A stretch of DNA of 12,500 bases from Neocallimastix lanati (nom. inval.) (lineage: Eukaryota > Neocallimastigomycota > Neocallimastigomycetes > Neocallimastigales > Neocallimastigaceae), in NCBI GenBank assembly GCA_016946835.1, contig JACVTC010000017.1, forward strand, positions 127,501 through 140,000, given 5' to 3'. Of this stretch, positions 7,814 through 12,500 are shown in pieces; within the stretch, counting starts at the first letter, position 1; every line of letters begins with the position of its first letter. The notes beneath the pieces were generated by a model. The model did not search any database and had not been told where the DNA came from. It saw nothing but the letters and a program-made list of their open reading frames with translations. Position numbers and translations under genes: made by a program.

Positions 7814-8770
7814 TATATAAGAGTTGATTGTTAAAAACATAATGAAAAATAAAATATATTAATTTTATAAATATTATTTATAATTATTATATATACTTTA
7901 TCTCTTTAATTATTTTTAACAAATGTATCATTTTTTCATTAAAAAAAAAAAAAGTCAATTAAATAATTAACTTTTGAAATAAATATTTATTGTAACTAAT
8001 TTAATAATTTATTTAAGAATTTTTTCTAAAATAATAATTATTAAAATTAAATAAATATTTTTAACAATCATGATTTATTTAGATATTATTTAGATAAAAA
8101 TAGTATATTAATATTTGTGAAAAGGAAATAAAAATAAAATGTATAAAAAAAATGTATTAATAGAGTTAATAATAGAAACAATGACAGTCAATAAAATTAT
8201 TAATATGTAATAACAATTAATAATAACAATTTATAATAAATTATAATAAATAATCATGAATAATAATGAAATAATAAATAAAAATAATTAAAAAATATAA
8301 ATATTTATTAATAATTTTATAATTATATAAATAATTATAATAAATTAAATGATACAGATAGTAAACATAACAATATAAAAAAAATTACTATAGAAACAAA
8401 TGATATAGTAATAAAGTTTAAATAAAATTAACAGAAAAGTTTTTATTTAATTATTTATTTATTTATTTATTATTTTTATTTACAATATAATATTAATTAA
8501 TATATAAAAAGTTTAAAAACTTTAATATAAAAATTTTTTACATCGAACTTTTTTTTATAGTATAAATAATAATAATTATTAAAAAAAAAAAGAGAAAAAA
8601 ATTAGAATCATCAATTATAAATATTCTGTTTAAGAAAAAATAACTAAAAATAGACAATAAATGAGTAATTAAATTGTTCAATTAAAAAAAAAGTAAACAA
8701 ACTAAAATAGAAAAAAAAAATAATTAAAAAAAGATGAGACAGAAAAAATAAAAAAATGAATAAAGAAAAA
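7814..8770. other. A/T-rich spacer, no gene seen
   Basis: No frame of useful length and no RNA-like structure found. Simple runs include A13 at 7939-7951, (TTTA)n at about 8449-8472 and several A8-A12 runs between 8580 and 8760. Confidence 0.55.
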
Positions 8771-8930
8771 CAATTTGATTAATAAACAAAAAATAATAAT
8801 AATAATAATTAAAATAAAAATAGAAATAGAAATAGAAATAGAAATAAAAATAATAAAAATAAAAGTAAAAATAAAAATAATTATAAAAATAAAAGTAAAA
8901 ATAAAAATAAAAAATATTAATAAAGAACTA
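8771..8930. repeat. A-rich hexanucleotide array (AAATAG/AAATAA)n
   Basis: The core at about 8816-8850 is AAATAG repeated about five times, then AAATAA and AAAGTA variants to about 8915. An open frame runs through it from TTG at 8775 to 8972, but its product would be little more than alternating Ile/Lys/Glu with no ATG start. It is a translation of a microsatellite, not a gene. Confidence 0.85.
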
Positions 8931-8988
8931 ATAAATATATATAAACATTTTTTATTTTTATATTTATATTGAATTAATTTATTTATTT

Positions 8989-8990
<2 letters not shown>

Positions 8991-9030
<40 letters not shown>
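8991..9030. repeat. T40 homopolymer
   Basis: Forty consecutive T, the longest homopolymer in the window, preceded by TTTATTTATTTAA. Confidence 0.92.
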
Positions 9031-9035
<5 letters not shown>

Positions 9036-9753
9036 AATGATTTTAATTTTTAATATTTTTTCATCATTATTTATTAATATTATTTAATAACCTTTAATTT
9101 TTTTTTTAAAAAAAAAAAAAAAAAAACATATAAAAATTATTTTTAAATATTTTAAATATGGAATAATTGATCTTCAATTTCTTTAATTCCTTTAATTATA
9201 GCAGATATATTCCTTCCTTTTTAAATGTATTAAAATAAAAAGAAAAATTTTTTTCCATTACTCCTATTTAAAAATTATTTTTTTTCCATACTTATATATT
9301 TATTAATATATATTTAAATATATTATATAAAATACAATATATTATATTTTTATCCACAGTTTTTGAAGGTCAATCAGTAGAATAAATAACAATAAAACAA
9401 AATTAATAATAATAATAATAATAATAATATAAATAAAAAAAATGTAATAATGAAAGAAGAATAGTCATAAATTATAGAAAAATTAAAAAAGGAAAATAAA
9501 AATGTAAATCATGATTAAACATGTAATTTATTTATAAAATATATGATATTATTTATTAATACATATTATTAAGTTTTGTTAAATCTAATTAATTATTTAT
9601 TAAATAATAATAATATAAATTAATATTTTTGTAATATTAATTTAATATAAAATTTATAAAAATAAATATTATGGAAAATTTAAAGAATTAAATTTCCATT
9701 CTTTCAAATATTTAATCTAAAAAATAAAAAATAAAAATAAAATTAAAAAGGTT
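9031..9753. other. A/T-rich spacer with two small mixed-composition patches
   Basis: T10/A19 lie at 9098-9126 and an (AAT)n run at about 9403-9429. The patch at 9152-9223 reads on the minus strand as GRNISAIIKGIKEIEDQLFH, ending in a TAA at 9154-9152, with a stop about 23 codons upstream. The patch at 9352-9383 contains a 3'-splice-like TTTTTATCCACAG, but no exon follows it. Neither is strong enough to call a gene. Confidence 0.45.
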
Positions 9754-9793
9754 ATAATATGAATAATATCATAATAATATGAATAATATCATA
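9754..9793. repeat. 20-bp tandem duplication
   Basis: Two adjacent copies of ATAATATGAATAATATCATA or a rotation of it, period 20. Confidence 0.8.
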
Positions 9794-10050
9794 TTTTTAC
9801 TAAAGTTTGTTACATATATATTTTCTTCACTAAACACATTACTTCATATAAAAAATAAAAATCGACATTTTTTTAGTGTTCATTTTTATTGAATAATAAT
9901 GAATATAATCTAGTATGTACAATTAAATACTATAATTACATTTTTTTTTTCTTTGCTATTTTTTTTTTTCTTTTTATTATTATTATTTTTATTAATATTT
10001 TTTTTAAATCAAAAAAGTTACATCATTCTTTTAAATAGAAAAAAAATTAA
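9794..10050. other. A/T-rich spacer, no gene seen
   Basis: Only T-rich runs (about 9941-10005) and A/T sequence. Nothing can be supported. Confidence 0.5.
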
Positions 10051-10141
10051 TTTTTCAATAAATAAAATATTTTCCATGTAAAAAAAAAAATAAAAAAAAT
10101 TTTTTTCAATAAATAAAATATTTTCCATGTAAAAAAAAAAA
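10051..10141. repeat. 51-bp-period direct repeat
   Basis: TTTTCAATAAATAAAATATT followed by TTCCATGT and an A run occurs at about 10052-10090 and again at about 10103-10141. The copies match except for A/T run length between them. Confidence 0.88.
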
Positions 10142-10248
10142 TATAAAAATATAAAAATAAAAAAAAAAAAAAATAATTATTATTATTATTCATTTCTTCT
10201 TGTTTCTTTTAATTTAAATGTTAATTTAATTTAATGGTTATAAATATA

Positions 10249-10322
10249 AAAGTTTTATAATATATATATGAAACAAAGAAAAGGTAAAGTATTCCTTTTC
10301 TTCTTAAAATTTATAAAACTTT
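10249..10322. repeat. Interrupted inverted repeat (hairpin)
   Basis: The outer arms AAAGTTTTATAA (10249-10260) and TTATAAAACTTT (10311-10322) pair over 12 bp. The inner arms AAGAAAAGG (10276-10284) and CCTTTTCTT (10294-10302) pair over 9 bp around a 9-nt loop. The inner stem contains G:C pairs, which is unusual here. The left inner sequence, as ATGAAACAAAGAAAA, recurs at 10455-10469. Confidence 0.7.
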
Positions 10323-12298
10323 AATATATATATACTTTTTATTATTATATGTAGATATATATAAGTTAATTATAAGAAAGAATAAATTTTATTTTTATTA
10401 TTTATTTTATTTATTTTACTATTATTTTTATTTTTATAATAAATAATGAAAAAAATGAAACAAAGAAAACCAACTTTGAATATATGGAACTTTTTTTTTG
10501 AATATAATAGCCGTTAATAAATTTTATTTCCTAAAAAAAATTAAAAATTATTTTTTATCAGCAAATAAAAAAAAAAAATTACTGGTTACATCACATCTGA
10601 TAAACCATTTTTATTTGTTAAAATTAATAAAAATTTTAATAAATATAATAAATATATATTTATTATTATTATTATTATTACTATTATTATTATTATTTCA
10701 ATTTTTATTGTTATTGTTAATTTTATTTTTATTTTTTTTTTTGTTTCTTAATTAATTAAATATAAAAAAAATATATATATTTAAAAAATTTAATCATATA
10801 AAAAAAAAATGAAAAATCATTGATAAAACAATCTAAAAAATTTATGATACTTATTTATTTAATTTTATATTTATTTAATTTTTATTTAATTCGAATGATT
10901 ATTATTTATTTATTAATATATATTTGTAGATATAGAAAATAAATTAGATTATGTGATACAATGTATTTTAATATATTGATAAATATAGTAATTACTATTC
11001 AAATCTAAATATATTTTAATTTTCAATTGTTAAACTTTAATCCATAATTATATTATATTTTATGGAAATATTTTTATTTCCATCATTTCTTTATTTTCCT
11101 ATTGATTAAATCACAATAATTATCCATATTAATATTATTATTTTAATATATCACCATATATTATCGACTATACTATTAATATATTGAAAATTTATTAAAA
11201 TATAATTATTTCTCCTATAAGATTACATGATTTCTTATTTATATAATAAATATAGGTCATATATTACATATATTACTCAATATTTAATATATAATTATCA
11301 TGTATAAATTTGATTTATCAATTTAATAAATATCAAATAGGTTAAAATTGTTAATTTTTTTCTTTTTTTATTTTCTATTTTAATATACTAATATAAATAT
11401 TTAATGAATTTTTTATTTTCACTAATATTATAAATAAATTATTTTCATATATTATTAATATATTAGAAATAAATATAAATAAACAGTTTACAAAAATAAT
11501 TTTTAATTAAAAAAATTAAATAAATAAATAAAAATAAATAAAAATAAAGAAATAAAGAAATAAATAAATAAAAAAATGAAAAAATAAATAAAAAAAAATG
11601 AAAAAATAATAAATATAAAAAAATATTAATAAATTAAGTTAATTATTTTCATATTTTAATATAGTTCATATATTAAATTTTCATATTTCTTATAAAAATT
11701 AATTAAAATAATATGCTATTTTTAGATAGTTATAATAAAATTCTAGTTTTTTATAAAAAAAATTTTTATTTTATTGTTTGAATAAATATTATCGATTTAA
11801 ATTAAATATTAAAATAAATTATATATATAAATAAATTATAAATAGAAATTAATATAAAACTTTATATTATAATATTTTAATAATTTTTTTTTATAGATTA
11901 TTTTTATTTTTTTTTCTATAGAAATGTTAATTTATATATTTTTTTAAATAATATAAAAATAATATAAAAATAAAGTTTATAATATTTTATATAAAGATTT
12001 AACTTTTTTTTATTTTTTTATTTGTATTGTATTTTTTTATCGATTTTATTTATATTTCATATGAAATAAACTTTTCTAAGTAGTATATTAAATAATATTT
12101 ATTATTTTCTAAAAGAAATTAATTATAAAATATAATACAATATAATATTATTTATTATTTATATTTGAATATATTATTCTAATTAAAATTTAATTTATAA
12201 TATTTGTTTTTATTTTTTCATTTTTTTTTATATATATTTTTTATTTTATTATATTTTATTTTTGTTATTAAATTAATTCTATAATAAAAAAAAAAACA
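10323..12298. other. Long A/T-rich spacer, no gene seen
   Basis: About 2 kb without a supportable gene. A TTG-initiated frame at 10498-10755 is mostly Leu/Ile/Phe from a (TTA)n run at about 10660-10697 and is not credible. A-rich tetranucleotide repeats (AAAT/AAAG) fill about 11511-11620. The 15-bp string ATATCACCATATATT occurs at about 11148 and again at about 12391. No tRNA-like structure was found. Confidence 0.55.
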
Positions 12299-12433
12299 AT
12301 GAAAATATTTATTTTTAAATTATCTTATATAAAGTTTTTTTCCGTTATATATATTATTGAATCATCATTGTGGAATAGAAAATCACTTTCATATCACCAT
12401 ATATTGCCAATTTATAGAAATATATTAAATTAA
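12299..12433 (+). CDS. Very small open frame, 44 codons, probably spurious
   Basis: ATG at 12299-12301 to TAA at 12431-12433 (MKIFIFKLSY..., with ESSLWNRKSLSYHHILPIYR near the C-terminus). The stretch from about 12350 is slightly more G+C-rich than the surrounding DNA and has Trp, Arg, Ser and His codons, which microsatellite translations lack. No homologue is recognised. It could be an exon of a gene lying to the right, a relic, or chance; chance is most likely. Confidence 0.15.
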   Translation: MKIFIFKLSYIKFFSVIYIIESSLWNRKSLSYHHILPIYRNILN

Positions 12434-12500
12434 ATTAAATTAAAATAATTGAAGTAAAAAACTTAACTTTAAATTAACCTTAATAATTATGAAAAAATTT

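Noticed and set aside
8775-8972. Plus-strand frame of 65 codons rich in Ile-Lys and Ile-Glu
   Set aside because: TTG start, and the sequence is a translated A-rich hexanucleotide microsatellite.
10498-10755. Plus-strand frame of 85 codons ending in poly-Leu
   Set aside because: TTG start. The second half is a (TTA)n/(ATT)n run and the first half is Lys/Asn/Phe low complexity. No membrane-protein family is recognised despite the hydrophobic tail.
12272-12296. Splice-acceptor-like TTTTTTTTTATTATAG on the minus strand
   Set aside because: Sequence downstream on the minus strand has no open frame, and such T-rich strings ending in TAG are expected by chance here.
1-12500. tRNA, rRNA, telomere repeats or CRISPR array
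   Set aside because: No cloverleaf with a GTTCGA-type T-loop, no rRNA-like conserved block, no regular TTAGGG-like array, and no spaced identical repeats with unique spacers were found on either strand.
2461-12500. Centromere or other structural chromosome element
   Set aside because: Gene-free A/T-rich DNA with short tandem repeats is suggestive, but equally A/T-rich long spacers are expected throughout such a genome and no large regular satellite is present.

Overview
The window is extremely A+T-rich eukaryotic nuclear DNA. It is dominated by homopolymer runs, microsatellites and short tandem repeats, and it has very little coding sequence. The standard genetic code, 740 uninterrupted codons in an otherwise almost stop-saturated sequence, ankyrin-repeat proteins rich in Asn/Ile/Lys, and kilobases of A/T-only spacer together suggest an anaerobic gut fungus (Neocallimastigomycota; Piromyces, Neocallimastix or Anaeromyces type). 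That placement is inference from composition and protein style. Dictyostelid-like amoebae are the main alternative. There is no sign of bacterial operon organisation, rRNA, tRNA or CRISPR.

Layout. (1) Positions 1-2220, minus strand: one clear protein-coding gene, the first 740 codons of a large ankyrin-repeat protein that runs off the left edge. (2) 2221-3120: its upstream region, containing an approximately 300-bp A-rich heptamer/trinucleotide array. (3) 3126-4346: a small repeat family. It comprises a diverged copy A, a related flanking module X, two perfect 205-bp tandem copies (B and C) each containing a 33-bp-armed perfect palindrome, and a second flanking module X'. (4) 4504-5515, plus strand: a second ankyrin-repeat gene, broken by about eight frame changes and an in-frame stop. 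(5) 5516-12500: about 7 kb with no supportable gene. It holds poly(T)/poly(A) tracts up to 40 nt, (TTA)n, (AT)n, (GTTTC)n, several 20-51-bp tandem duplications, one hairpin, and one more G+C-rich island (about 6178-6360) that may be an exon relic.

The two ankyrin loci are the only gene content recognised. One is intact as far as visible and the other is decayed, and they face away from each other across the repeat block. This fits a region where ankyrin genes expand by duplication and then decay. I find no convincing novel multi-gene system. The most notable structures are the palindrome-bearing tandem duplication and a possible short inserted element in one copy of that repeat family.
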